Under the pieces are notes generated by a model. That model ran no database searches. It saw only the letters and a list, made by a program, of their open reading frames with translations, and was not told where the DNA came from. DNA of 64,000 bases, taken from Uranotaenia lowii (taxonomy: Eukaryota; Arthropoda; Insecta; Diptera; Culicidae). A program made the translations under genes and the position numbers. The stretch covers positions 137,900,409-137,964,408 of the forward strand of contig NC_073691.1 in assembly GCF_029784155.1 (NCBI RefSeq). The letters are read 5' to 3'. The stretch's first letter is position 1. Every line of letters starts with the position of its first letter. Shown one piece after another: positions 12,801-22,515 of this stretch.

Positions 12801-15800
12801 ATTATGTGAGAAAGGTCAGAAAAGGGTATTCCGTGTGTTGAATCTGAAGTAGGTATTCAAAATCATTGAATGTCTTTGAAGATGAAGGTCTTTTGCTTAA
12901 AACAGCATTCATTAAAAGTGGAGTATCAAACTTCAACTTATACCACTGAATTTTTCGATAAAAAAAACTTGATTTGTAGGTTTTGTGCAATGATGCTTTC
13001 TTGCAATTTATTCCTATTTATTTGTTGTACTCATTATTTTTTATTGTCCCCCCCCCCCCACACCCGCGATGTTCCAACTCCGAGAGACAAAAGAAGGATT
13101 TAAAATTTGTTCCGGCCTTATTGATCAATTTTAAGAAAATGAATGCTGCGTAAGAAATAAAACTTAATTTCAAATATTCTAACAAATTCAATATATTTTT
13201 GAAAGATGTAGCAAAGCACACTGGGTCAGCGTGTAATAAATATGATTAGAATCACAATAAGTAGCTTTAACTATATTTGTTCAAAATTTTTATGATAAAC
13301 ACGATCTATGAGAGAAATATTGGAAAAAAGCTGCAAGGTGGTCCAAAATATGTACCCGGCCCAAAATAAGTCCGTTACCCTAATACCCGGTTCTGCCTTT
13401 AGCACAAACTAGGTTGGTCATCACGAGGCGTCGATCAAATATCGAAAATTCAGCTGAGATAAAAAATTACAAATCTCTAAAGAAGAACGTCTCCCCAGAC
13501 ACAGCATCCCAAACAGTCATTGCCCTCTAAAGACGTTGCATTTATCAATTTCAGAAAACTTCAAATTTGGAAGACAGCCGCCCACGCTAGGCAAGAGAAC
13601 TCATTCAATCTTGCGAAGCACACAGAAGTAGGGGAGATAAGGGCATAACGAGCACCCAGGGCATAATAAGCACTACTCTTTTCTACAAAAGTACGTTTTT
13701 TCTTAAATAAATTTTCATGAGGATTTGTTTCATACTTCCCATAGCATTAATTTTTCACAAAAACAGGAATCTCCTTATCATCTTTACAGAGATATTTTAA
13801 AAAAATCAGCTTGGTTCTCTAGTAACGAAAATATTATAATTTTTGAGCATCACAAAATAAGCTCTTATGATCTTAAAATCACCTTGATCTGTAATCTACG
13901 CACTGCAACATGATGAACACATTGTTCCTCAATTTTTACCATCAAAAGTTTTTTGATTTTTCACTTTAATCAATTTTAAAACACGTTTTTACTTAAATTT
14001 GTTGACTCCCCCTTATCTCCCCTACGTAGAAGAAAAATCTGACCAAAAATATTTTTTAGGATTAAAGTCAATAAAAGCGTTAATTTTGACTCATCAAACG
14101 TTTTTTAGACCATTACATACATAGTTTACCGATTTTGTAATGTTTCCCAAATTTGTTTTTGAAATTTTCTAACATTTATATGACACTAGCTGATTTTAAC
14201 CGGCCTTGCTCGGATTCACATAAAATATAAATCAACATGAATCGTTCGACTTTTTGAAATTTTGGAAGTTTTATATTCATCATTATAAGTAATTTGGCCC
14301 AAGTTTGGCCATGTTAGTTTTGTTAGTCTTTTTAGGGGTTTTAATTGAGAATATTCACTGGTCATCGTTTTCGTATTATCGAAAAATTTATAGTTATAAG
14401 ATTTTAATTAATGGAAATTCAAAAAAAAATCTGGTATGCTAATTCATCCTTTCATGAAAAATATTTTTACAACAATCATTTCTTAGGAAGCTTGAGTAGA
14501 ATTGGCCTAAAAGTTTTATCTTCAAAAGATTAAACTGCTTTTTTTATCTTTTCCATCCCCTACCTAATGAAAATATCTGTTGAAGATCATCCCACTTTTC
14601 AATATGGATGATCTCCCTGTAAAATGGTAAATTTAAGTTTCATTTACTTAGAAATTTCTTAAAAAAACCTCCGATCTTTGTTGAAGCAAGTTGAAAACTC
14701 ACTTTGCATGTTTTCAATTGCATTTGTGTATTTTTTCGCTTTTCAATTCGCACTGTTTTATTATTAGTTTACCTTAAATGTTGATAGTTCTACTAATAGC
14801 TTTTTGAAGTTATCGAAAATAAATCATCTCGAAAACACCATTTTTATGTTATGAAAAAGGTTTTTTTTTTGAGTGCTGTTTTTTTTCATGGGCACAAACA
14901 TCCCATTAATGGATGGTAGAATCGACCTCATTGGTCATCAATGATAACTCAAAAGTTAGAAATTGGCCAGTGAAATCGAATTGTAAAAAACTCAAAACCT
15001 CAAATTTTATTATCTAATCAATTTTCTGATCCCCTATTGAAATCCCAATTGAAGCGTTAAAATCGCAGCCTTGAACTTATAACTCTAAATCTAAAAAAAA
15101 TTTCTTTCTCTATGAGGAATTCCAAAAATATAAAAATGGTTGACTCTCAAAGCCCCCCAGCGGTGGTAAAGAGCACTTTGAAAGCCACTAATATTCTAGT
15201 CAATATATTCCTAACATTTTTCAATCAAAATGTAGGCTTATAATTGTATCCAAATATCTTCTATCGGTAGCACGTGCTATGAACAGTAGAAGCACTGACC
15301 ATACTGACTGGACACTCGATTTCGTTTTCTGGATATTTTTTTCAACAGTACGCAATGTCGATTCCAGAGTGCGCATCGATCGGTTTGAAGAAATGCTATC
15401 CCAGTTAGGAAATGCCACCCAACATTAAAAATAAAACACGCAATTTCTACGATAAAATCGGGCTAAACAGGACCACTTTTCCTACAGGGCATTTTTTTGT
15501 CAAATATTTCAGGTTCGCCACCTGCCGTCGGTATTGCGAACCTGCAAAATCTGACAATAAAAAATTAGACAGAAAATGGCTGAATTTTTGTTCTAAGAGT
15601 CATGTCAGTGTGGTCAGTGGTAGAAGGTACAAAAACACCCGCGTAAATTTTCCCTTTCAAATTTTCAATGCTCAGCAAGCTTTGCTATCCAGTACATGTG
15701 AGCTCTGGATGGTCGTTTCTTATACCCGGCCCATGGTGATGGTGAAAATAATCCCGCCAACGAAATGAACGGAAACGAAAATCGGTTCGCAAAATGGGTG

Positions 15801-18800
15801 CCATGACTTTTGGTTCGTGGGAATAAAACCGATGTTGTATGGACGACCCCCTTCAAAAGGGGTCATCCGAAAATCTAAAAACATTTTTCATCATTCCTGG
15901 TCCTAATGAGCACCCATGCCAAATTTCAGCTCTCTAGCTCTTGAGGCGGTTGAGCCTATTGAAGACAAACATACAATGAACAAACGGAAATTACTTTATA
16001 TATATATAGATAGACTAGCTGGCCCAGTGCGCTTTGCTACCCCATCCATGGAAAACATCTATATATATAAAAAGCAATTTCTGTATGTTTGTTTGTTTGT
16101 TTGTTTGTTTGTTTGTTTGTTTGTTTGTTTGTCCTCTATAGACTCAGCCGTCTTAAGAGCTAGAGAGCTGAAATTTGGCATAGATGCTCATTAGGACCAG
16201 GAAGGATGAAAAATGTTTTTAGATTTTCGGATGACCCCTTCTGAAGGGGGTCGTCCATACAAGACAAATATTGTTTTCGCGATATTGACGTTACTTTTCG
16301 TCGGATCGTGTTGAAAATTTGCACATGAGTGTTTTGAAAGACGAGCAATCGATTTCAGGTGTTAAATTTTGTGTAAGGGATCGTCCATATTAACTGTTCG
16401 CTGTTTTCGCGATATTGACGTTATTATACATCGTATTCAAATGAAAATTGGTACACGATAGTTTTGGGTGAAGTGCAATCGATTTGAGGTATCATATTCA
16501 GTGTAAGGGGCCGGCAGAAGGGGTCGTCCATATTAAATTTTCAGTATCTTAGTGATATTGACGTTTTTATACATCGGATTTTGGTGAAAATTTGCACATA
16601 GGATTTATTAGGGACAAACAACTGATTTCACTTATCCAAACTAAAATCAGGGGTCGGCCAAAGGGGTCGTCCATATAAACTATTCACTGTTGATGCGATA
16701 TTGTCGTTATAATTCATCGGATTCAGACGAAAATTAGTACACGAGAGTTTTGAGAGATGAGCAATTGATTTCAGGTATTAAATTCAGTGTAAGGGGCCAG
16801 CAAAGGGGGTCATCCATATAAACCATTCAATATTTTTGCAATTTCGTCGTTATTTTACATCGGAATGGGATGAAAATTTGCACACGGTAGTTTTCAGGGA
16901 CGAGCAACCGATTTCAGATGTCAAATGTTTTGCCCGGGGTCGACGAAAAGGGTCAACCATATAAATTAATTTTTCACTGTTTTTAGCAATATTGACGTTA
17001 TTATACAATGGATTGCTTTGAAAATTTGCACAGTTTTGAGAGAAGGGCAATCGATTTCAGTCATCAAAGATTGTATAAGAGCCCTCGAACGGGGTTTAGC
17101 TTTTTGGCAATAATTGCTTTGCTATGCAATAATCGAGTCGAAATTTATACACGTGGTTTTTTGGCACGTTCAAAGGATTTCTGATTTCAAATTAAGTAAC
17201 AGACGACAGACAAAGTGATCGTCCAATATTTTTGCAATTATTACTTAACGATGAATTCAGAAGTGCATCTGGAAAATGCTTGGCAATTGGCCTTCATACA
17301 AACTGTTCATGACATATTCCAAGTTGAAGGCGAAACGGAGTTCGTATGGGATCAGCTAGTTTTTTATAAATAAGAGAAACATTTTTTTTTATTAAATTTC
17401 ACCATTAATGAAATGCAAACTATTTTTCATGGTATCTAAGCTTCTAGATTGTCTTGAGTTTCGACGTTACTTAAAGATTTGAAGGTTTAAGGAGTAACCC
17501 CTTAGAAAAAATAGGAAGAATATTCAAAATAATAAATATATCCTAAAAATAAAAAAAACGCCCCTCCTGAAACGAGAGGAGCATTTTGATTCAGACAAAT
17601 TTGTAAATAATCAAGAAAAGTGCCAAACTTTATGGAAAAATCTTACTGTTTTCATAGTCCAATGTTTGGTTGGATTTGTAAATACAGACTCCGTTCGATT
17701 TTGGGAACATGCCCGAACATTTTGTGTTGCCAAAAGTGAATGTTGCCAAAATCGAATGTTGCCAAAATCGAACTGTCTTTATCTTAATTTTTTATCTCTT
17801 ATTTTCACGAAATATCGATTTTTATTATCAGTTTTGTTATTTTTAGTCAACCTCCTACCATTTTTAGTCATTTTCGATTTAATTTTCCCATTTTTTTTAT
17901 GCATTTTGCACTTTTCTTTAAATGTCTATAATCATTGTTATTTTTGGTCTTATTTATCAATCTTCGTCATTTTTTGTCTTTTGTTTGAATTTCTTTTTGC
18001 TTCGATTTTGTTGCCAAAATTGAATATTACCAAAACCGAACGGGTCTGTATTATGTATGTTACATATATTGAATACGAGAGCCTTCATTCATTTAAAGAT
18101 GAAGCGTCTCTCAACACAACATATCATCTAATTTTGTTAAAATTTATTTGACAATACAATAAATCATCTCATTATGTCCAAACGCTCAAAAATCTTTCGA
18201 GGATTGTAAAAACTTTGCCTCCCCTCCTTCAGGTCAAAGTAATTAAGAAACCATCCCCTAAAACCCCCTAAAACCAAGTTTCACATTGATCGGTTCGGTA
18301 GTTTTCGAGTCTTTCGGAAACAGAGCTAACTAATTTTTAAAAAACCTTGAATTTGTTTGTACGTCTTTAAAAGTGAAATAAAAATTGAAAATATTCGAAA
18401 AAGAACATATATTTCACTGGGCTTTAATTAAAAAGAAACAAAGCCCTTGGTGACTTATTTGTGGGAAAAAACTATGAATTTTTTTAAACTTCAAACTTAA
18501 AAATATGAAAATTGTTCCTTGTTCCGAATTTTTTACTTTTTTTTTATTTGCACATAATATTTGAAGTTATCAATTTTCAAATGATATCAACATTTTTTAC
18601 GGGACTTGCTGGGAACATAAACAAACATACTAATTTGTAAAAAAAAATCAACGTTTAAAACAAAAAAAAATAAATGCAAAGAATTTTCTAAGCACTAAAC
18701 ACTATCTCTATAATAATCGATTTTCATGTATTATATTTAAAATTATTGAACATCCCTCCTTGGAAGTTCTCCATTTTAAATTTTCCTGTTTAGTCACTGA

Positions 18801-20800
18801 GAAAGTTTTATTCATAGATTTTAATTAGTTGTGGTGATTCACCGAATTGTAGAAAAATTTTATCTTATAAAAATACTAAAGTTTCAACAGCTACTACAGC
18901 TTATAAACAAATCAGATGGCAGAAAAACGACCGGTTTGGTGCTAAATTTATTCAAAAATCAAATAAATATTGACAGATGGTTAGACCAAGTGGAGCGTGA
19001 TCTGGCGAACGTGGGGTGCCCGAGAAATTGGAGAACGGTTGCCATGGACCGAGTGAATTTAAGGAATTATGTTCGTCAAGTTATGTCGTAAATAATAATA
19101 ATAAAAAAAAAAAAATAAATATTGACATAAATCTAAACAATGAAGTTTAAATGTTGAGTATTGATCTGGTTTTTGGGTGAAATACTCCTGTGTGCGATGG
19201 CTAAAATGACTAAGCGAGAACACAGTCCCTTGCGTAGAAGCTTTTAAGAAGACGGCGGCCAATTTGAGTACTGGTCGGCTGAAATGTATACTATGGCTGA
19301 AAATATGGTGCATTTTCTCTTCTAAATTTCTCGTTAACATAATGTCTTCGTTCACGGAGTTTTAAGAAAAGTTAACGCTAAATTGAATTAAGAAATCAAT
19401 GAAATTTATCAATTTTGGTACCTGTTACAATAATCAATAATCAAACATCTTATTTCATTTCAGGCTTTTCGGTTTCCATCAGTATCAATCGCCAGTATTC
19501 TACATCCGTGATCCCGACCTGATTGGTAAACTGTGGGACGAAAAACACGACCACTTTGAGAACCATGGTTACTTTTTAGACCAAAGTAAAGACGCTATCT
19601 TGGGTAATCAGTTGCATTTACTCAAGGGTGAGAAATGGAAACGCATGAGAGGCACTTTAAGCCCAACGTTAGACAAATCTAGTGTTGGAAAGATGCACTC
19701 ATTGGTGCAATCTAATGTTAACCATTTTTTGGACTATCTCGGCTCGCTCGCGGTTGGAGTCGAATATGACTTTAAGCCGATAATTTTTCAGCACGTTTTT
19801 AACGTTTATACTTCCAGTTCCTCAGGATTGAAAATAGATTCTTTCCACGATGATTCCTACATGTGTAGGGAAATAAGCACAAACATCTTGTACGGAAACG
19901 TCGCTTCGCAAACTTTGAAAACCTTTTTATTTTACTTGTTTCCGTCGATTATGAAAAAGATGAATGTTCAACTAATGAGTGAAGCACAAACTAAATTTCT
20001 ATTAAAAATGCTGAGAAAAAGTACTGAAGAACAAGATTCTGACAGATCAGATTTTCTCACTCAACTCATCACGGCTTCTTCTGATAAAAACTGGAATCAT
20101 GAAGAGTTGATCGCACAGCTGTTAACGTTCTACGGAATCGGATACGATAAAATGGTCAATTTGCTATGCTTCTGTGTGGCTGAACTCGCCATTAATCAGT
20201 CTGTTCAGCAAAAGCTGCTGGATGAGACCAAAAGTTTCAGTAAAGGTAACATTCCACTAACCTACGATAGCGTTAACAAAATGCCATATTTGGAAATGGT
20301 TGTGCAAGAGACCCTGCGCAAATGGCCTGTATCGCCTTCGTTGGATCGAACGTGTTCAAAAGATTACCAGCTGATTGATGGTGACCTAAAGGTTCAATTT
20401 AGGCGTGGTGATACAGTAATGGTATCAGTTTGGGCTTTACATAGAGACGAGCAACTTTTCCCCAACCCTGACGAGTTCAATCCAGAACGTTTCGATGAAT
20501 CAGTAAAAGCCAACATAAGACCAAACACGTTTATACCCTTCGGAATTGGTCCTAGAAATTGTATAGGTTTGTAGCTTCTCGTGAATTTATATTTCTCTTC
20601 TTGATAACGTTTTGATGATTTCAGGAATGCATTTTGCACTTTTTGCGGTCAAGTTAACTCTGGTGGAATTAGTACGAAAGTTTGAACTTATCCCTGGTTC
20701 AAAGATGGCACAACCAATCCGCCTTGCTAAAACGGCAGCTTCGTTAGAACCGGAAGGTGGTTTCTGGATACAGTTCAATAAACGTGAAGCTAGAAGCTAG
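6659..20800 (+). CDS. Cytochrome P450, CYP9-like, three exons, 498 aa
   Basis: Coding exons are 6659..6876, 19464..20566 and 20625..20800; all three junctions obey GT-AG and keep frame, giving an uninterrupted 498-residue protein. It should be an ER-anchored haem monooxygenase, the type involved in xenobiotic or endogenous lipid oxidation. Visible motifs: an N-terminal membrane anchor (about residues 5-25), C-helix WxxxR (W131, R135), K-helix ExxR (E355, R358), PERF (413-416) and the haem loop FGIGPRNCIG with ligand Cys439. CYP9 affinity is recalled from the N-terminal phrase RGVPHEKPHLLYGN and the C-terminal half, not from a search. The oddity is the I-helix: the usual AGxDT reads IGYDK, so the proton-relay threonine is Lys302. 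The first intron is about 12.6 kb and full of transposons; the second is 58 bp. The length is slightly short for CYP9, but nothing is truncated. Confidence 0.9.
6968..7602. mobile_element. Short deletion derivative of the GTTTACA foldback family
   Basis: Ends GTTAACAGC and GTAAAC (inverted) with TA at 6966-6967 and 7603-7604. The first 100 bp match the left arm of the element at 49097 (for example the phrase GAACTCAGTAAACT), then the sequence jumps to the inner right arm (GATAAATAACCACTTGAAAT). It is thus an internally deleted relative, inside P450 intron 1 just after exon 1. Confidence 0.7.
7603..8324. repeat. Intronic repeat sharing its last part with 54270-54410
   Basis: The stretch from about 8180 to 8325 (phrases TGCTTATCAAACAGT, AGTGCACAAAAAGTAAGT, CAATGATTGGCTTGG-like, AAGTGAACCCC) closely matches 54270-54400. 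In both places it follows a GTTTACA-family element. The first 570 bp are A+T-rich with nothing recognised; the open frame at 7950-8213 is not conserved in the second copy. Confidence 0.5.
8860..8935 (-). mobile_element. tRNA-like SINE head, minus strand
   Basis: On the minus strand the sequence has a box-A-like GTGGCAGCGTGTTTGG and a box-B-like GGGTTCAAATCT about 35 bp apart, as in a tRNA gene. A complete acceptor stem cannot be formed, so it is read as a SINE or tRNA pseudogene. It differs from the other SINE heads in the window. Confidence 0.45.
9171..9367. mobile_element. MITE with oligo-G/oligo-C ends, TTAA target
   Basis: It begins with about 18 G, then TAGGGTCTAAC, and ends with GTTAGACCCTA and about 20 C. 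TTAA flanks both sides (9167-9170 and 9368-9371). The terminal repeat is about 29 bp. No coding capacity. The homopolymer lengths are the least reliable bases. Confidence 0.7.
9606..10035. repeat. Four-copy tandem repeat, about 104 bp
   Basis: The phrase GACATGTC recurs near 9619, 9723, 9827 and 9931. Each unit has two related halves, (A)GGCTATTTGAG and TTTGGAACTT. Open frames in this stretch come from the repeat and are not a gene. It lies in the P450 first intron. Confidence 0.75.
10662..11107. mobile_element. Possible MITE with ATCTGGGGGAGGAAGACT ends
   Basis: ATCTGGGGGAGGAAGACT at about 10662 has its exact complement ending at about 11107. The inside is A+T-rich and non-coding. Flanking duplication is unclear because the right end abuts another element (11111-12094) that was probably inserted there. 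Confidence 0.5.
11111..12094. mobile_element. TA-flanked element with CACGGAAAAT ends and an intron-bearing GC-rich insert
   Basis: Ends CACGGAAAAT and ATTTTCCGTG, each bordered by TA (11109-11110 and 12095-12096); a wider GATA match also flanks them. The arms are built from many copies of the palindrome GGTAAAATTTACC and its variants. The centre (about 11490-11800) is GC-richer and contains a good donor (GAATG|GTAAGT, 11560) and acceptor (TTTGTTTCAG, ends 11624), followed by an open stretch and AATAAA near 11802. This resembles a captured piece of a spliced host gene, but no continuous protein can be assigned. Confidence 0.65.
12290..13229. other. Intronic A+T-rich DNA with a diverged inverted copy of the 43.7-kb repeat
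   Basis: About 12520-12700 is recognisably the reverse complement of 44460-44600 (for example AAGTACGTACTTAACATG). The rest holds nothing I can assign, including a C-run at 13049-13058. No gene seen. Confidence 0.4.
13230..13380. mobile_element. Truncated right end of the GGGTAACGGAC element family
   Basis: The 150 bp ending CCGTTACCC (then TA) match 54890-55030 closely, including AAAAAGCTGCAAGGTGGTCC. No left end is present upstream, so only a 3' fragment remains. Confidence 0.65.
13631..14022. mobile_element. MITE with GGGGAGATAAGGG ends
   Basis: Terminal repeats GGGGAGATAAGGG and CCCTTATCTCCCC, flanked by TA (13629-13630 and 14023-14024). The phrases GGGCATAACGAGCAC and GGGCATAATAAGCAC repeat the end motif inside. 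It is related in style to the MITE at 1786-2760. Non-coding; the small open frame at 13725-13913 is a shadow. Confidence 0.75.
14187..15830 (+). repeat. ACTAGCTG-type repeat start and unassigned intronic DNA
   Basis: 14187 begins CACTAGCTGATTTTAACC, a diverged start of the ACTAGCTGACC repeat family also seen at 17351 (minus), 21826 and 43669. Further on, 15220-15830 is richer in GC and holds two modest open frames on opposite strands (15221-15418 minus, 15412-15768 plus). Neither shows a recognisable domain and I do not call them genes. Confidence 0.4.
15835..16013 (+). repeat. 3' end of an ACTAGCTGACC-family repeat
   Basis: The sequence is the inverted counterpart of 16055-16262 (GGTCATCCGAAAATCTAAAA; AAATTTCAGCTCTCTAGCTC). 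It runs into TATATATATAGAT, the usual 3' tail of this family. With the next entry it forms a tail-to-tail pair. Confidence 0.6.
16043..17351 (-). repeat. ACTAGCTGACC-family repeat, complete minus-strand copy
   Basis: Read on the minus strand it starts AACTAGCTGATCCCATACG (17352 downwards) and ends with (CAAA)n and a TATATAGATG tail near 16043. Inside are about seven degenerate units of 130-150 bp, each with GGGGTCGTCCATAT, CGATATTGACGTTA and GCAATCGATTTCAG-like phrases (plus-strand reading). The start and the tailed end suggest a non-autonomous retroelement, but no family is assigned. Non-coding. Confidence 0.6.
16085..16132. repeat. (TGTT)n microsatellite
   Basis: About twelve copies of TTTG/TGTT form the 3' tail of the minus-strand repeat copy described above. 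Confidence 0.85.
17685..18048. mobile_element. MITE with CAGACTCCGTTCG ends, 364 bp
   Basis: Ends CAGACTCCGTTCGATTTTGG and, inverted, CAGACCCGTTCGGTTTTGG, flanked by TA (17683-17684 and 18049-18050). The subterminal motif TTGCCAAAATCGAATG is repeated. A second, truncated copy lies at 41189-41480. The 161-codon open frame across it is a consequence of low stop density in T-rich DNA and not a gene. Confidence 0.8.
18051..18976. other. Intronic A+T-rich DNA with one repeat 3' end
   Basis: Around 18265-18320 the phrase TTGATCGGTTCGGTAGTTTT, followed by CGAGTCT, marks the 3' end of an ACTAGCTGACC-type repeat (compare 45360-45390). The rest has nothing recognisable. Confidence 0.4.
18977..19110 (+). 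pseudogene. 5'-truncated 3' end of the RTE-like element (family of 38866-43520)
   Basis: The translation WLDQVERDLANVGCPRNWRT matches the C-terminus of the RT gene at 43410-43480, followed by an (AATA)n/poly-A tail. This is the usual 5' truncation of a LINE insertion, here in the P450 first intron about 350 bp before exon 2. Confidence 0.8.
19464..20566 (+). CDS. P450 exon 2 (catalytic core)
   Basis: The acceptor TTTCATTTCAG ends at 19463. The exon continues the exon-1 frame with LFGFHQYQSPVFYIRDP, then WKRMRGTLSP, the I-helix with the Thr-to-Lys change, ETLRKWP, FNPERF and the haem cysteine. It ends one base into the Gly codon of NCIG at a donor GT (20567). Reading through the donor gives a stop within two codons, which supports splicing here. 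Confidence 0.9.
20625..20800 (+). CDS. P450 exon 3 (C-terminus)
   Basis: Follows a 58-bp intron ending TTTCAG at 20624. It encodes the L-helix after the haem cysteine (GMHFALFAVKLTLVELV) and the C-terminal beta segment ending FWIQFNKREARS, with stop TAG at 20798-20800. Confidence 0.9.
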
Positions 20801-20951
20801 TCCAATGAAAAAAAGTAAAATAGTTCCGTGCGAGTTGATAAGCATGAGTTCAATAATATTTAGTTTCAAACATGTTTTTTTTTTATTGAAAATCCTTGTG
20901 CAATTTTTTAGTTTAGTTTTATGATGAAAAGTGAATGTGGTGTGATTCCGG

Positions 20952-20957
20952 AATAAA
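20952..20957 (+). terminator. Candidate poly(A) signal of the P450
   Basis: AATAAA lies about 150 bp after the stop codon in a clean, non-repeat stretch. The distance suits an insect 3' UTR. The cleavage site itself cannot be seen. Confidence 0.5.
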
Positions 20958-22400
20958 GTATTACCGTGCGTACGGATCAAAATACAAATCAGAGTACCGC
21001 AAAGTTACCTACCGTTAGGCTTAGCAGAATCAAATATAGAAAAGCAAACCATACCCAATTTTTATTTCAAAATCGTTAAATACTTGCTCATATAAATCCT
21101 AGAACTAAAACTTCAAACTGGTCAAAATTTTTCTTCTTACTTTTCATTTCTCGTTTCTCACTTTCCATTTCTCACCACTCACCTCTCGCTTTAATTTCTC
21201 ACTTCTCCCTAAAACAAAATAATTTATTCCTGTTATTCATAGGATGGTCTATATGAATGTAAGTATGTGATGATGAAAATAATTTAAGAATGGTTTATTG
21301 AAAAATGATATGCTGAATTCAGGATGTTTACTTCAGTAGAAGACAATCCCAGAATAAAAGTCCCTTTAAGTTGAAACTTTGGTTAAATCAGTTGGAAAAG
21401 CTTACATATATTCGATTTTCGAATATAAGACTGAAACTGGTGTGGGAAATTTATAAAGAAACTCAGTATGGCGAATTGGCCTAATTTCGGCAATTACAGG
21501 GGCAGTTTTGGGTGATCACGCATCAGTATAAAATTTGAGATGATTTGATTGATTCCTGTGTTAGCACAAAGCGTTTAAATTTTGTATGGAAAAAGATCAT
21601 TAAATTAAAATTATTAAATCATTCAGCAAAGTCAAAAAAGCTTGAAATGAAGTTGGTCTTTGGTTTTTTGGTTTTGACTATTCTTAAGCTTTATTTTTTG
21701 CTAATATGACAAGCAGCTGAATGTCATGAAAAAAGTTATAATCATTAAAATTTAAAAATCTGAATCCGTTTAAAAGTATTTAAAAATTGCAGACTATGTT
21801 TGCTAGAGCTTTTTATGATTTCACTAGCTGACGAGGTGTGCTTTGCTCCTCCTTCCAAAATTTAATTATATTTGTTAAAATAATTGTAATTCAGTTTTAT
21901 TGCCTAGACAGCTTTTCAAACCAAATTTCAACATTATTTAGAAGCGAATGCTTTAAAAAAAAAAAGCTTTTTTACATATTCATAAATGCGAAACATAGTT
22001 TTAGTCTTTGAAATGAATTCAAAACTTTCTCCAGTTTGTTTTATCAAATTGACAGGAGTTAATATTATTTTCAACACTCTCAGATCATATGAAAAATTTA
22101 TCAAAAAAAATCGGCTTCCATTGTAATATCAATCATAGGATGGACATCATTTCGAACATTATTTTTGAGTGATAAATTTCGGCCCAACAGTACATCATTC
22201 GTTGGTTATCACCAAGCTGTGCTTGCTTGTACTCCAACATGTTCTTCATCGCCCCCCACGATCATCACGACTGGTACTGAGTTCTCATCACCGGGATGCA
22301 ACGTATCGGGCCTCACGGAGACCCCTGTGCCCTTCGACTAAGTCGAGCTGATTCCTGCCAGCGTCACCAGTCGTTCCGGCCCTGAGTTCGTCTGTGGCGT
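20958..22400. other. Intergenic DNA after the P450; one ACTAGCTGAC repeat start
   Basis: A CT-rich stretch at 21125-21215 has repeated TTTCTCACTT phrases. 21826 starts CACTAGCTGACGAGGTGTGC, another copy of the ACTAGCTGACC family, traceable for about 300 bp. From about 22190 the GC content rises into the 5' part of the CR1-like LINE. Confidence 0.45.
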
Positions 22401-22515
22401 AGGGGTTCTCCAGCCTACTTTACCAGGCAAATAGGCTGCTCCTCACTGCCTTCCTCCGGGTGATGGTATTCTCCATTTCAGTGACAATGGCTCCAGATCG
22501 GCGTCAGAACCGCTT

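Noticed and set aside
15412..15768. 118-aa plus-strand frame
   Set aside because: No domain, no start context or splice support, and an overlapping opposite-strand frame; kept only as unassigned intronic DNA.
17666..18151. 161-codon hydrophobic open frame
   Set aside because: It spans both ends of a TA-flanked MITE and its flanks, and has T-rich composition with no domain.
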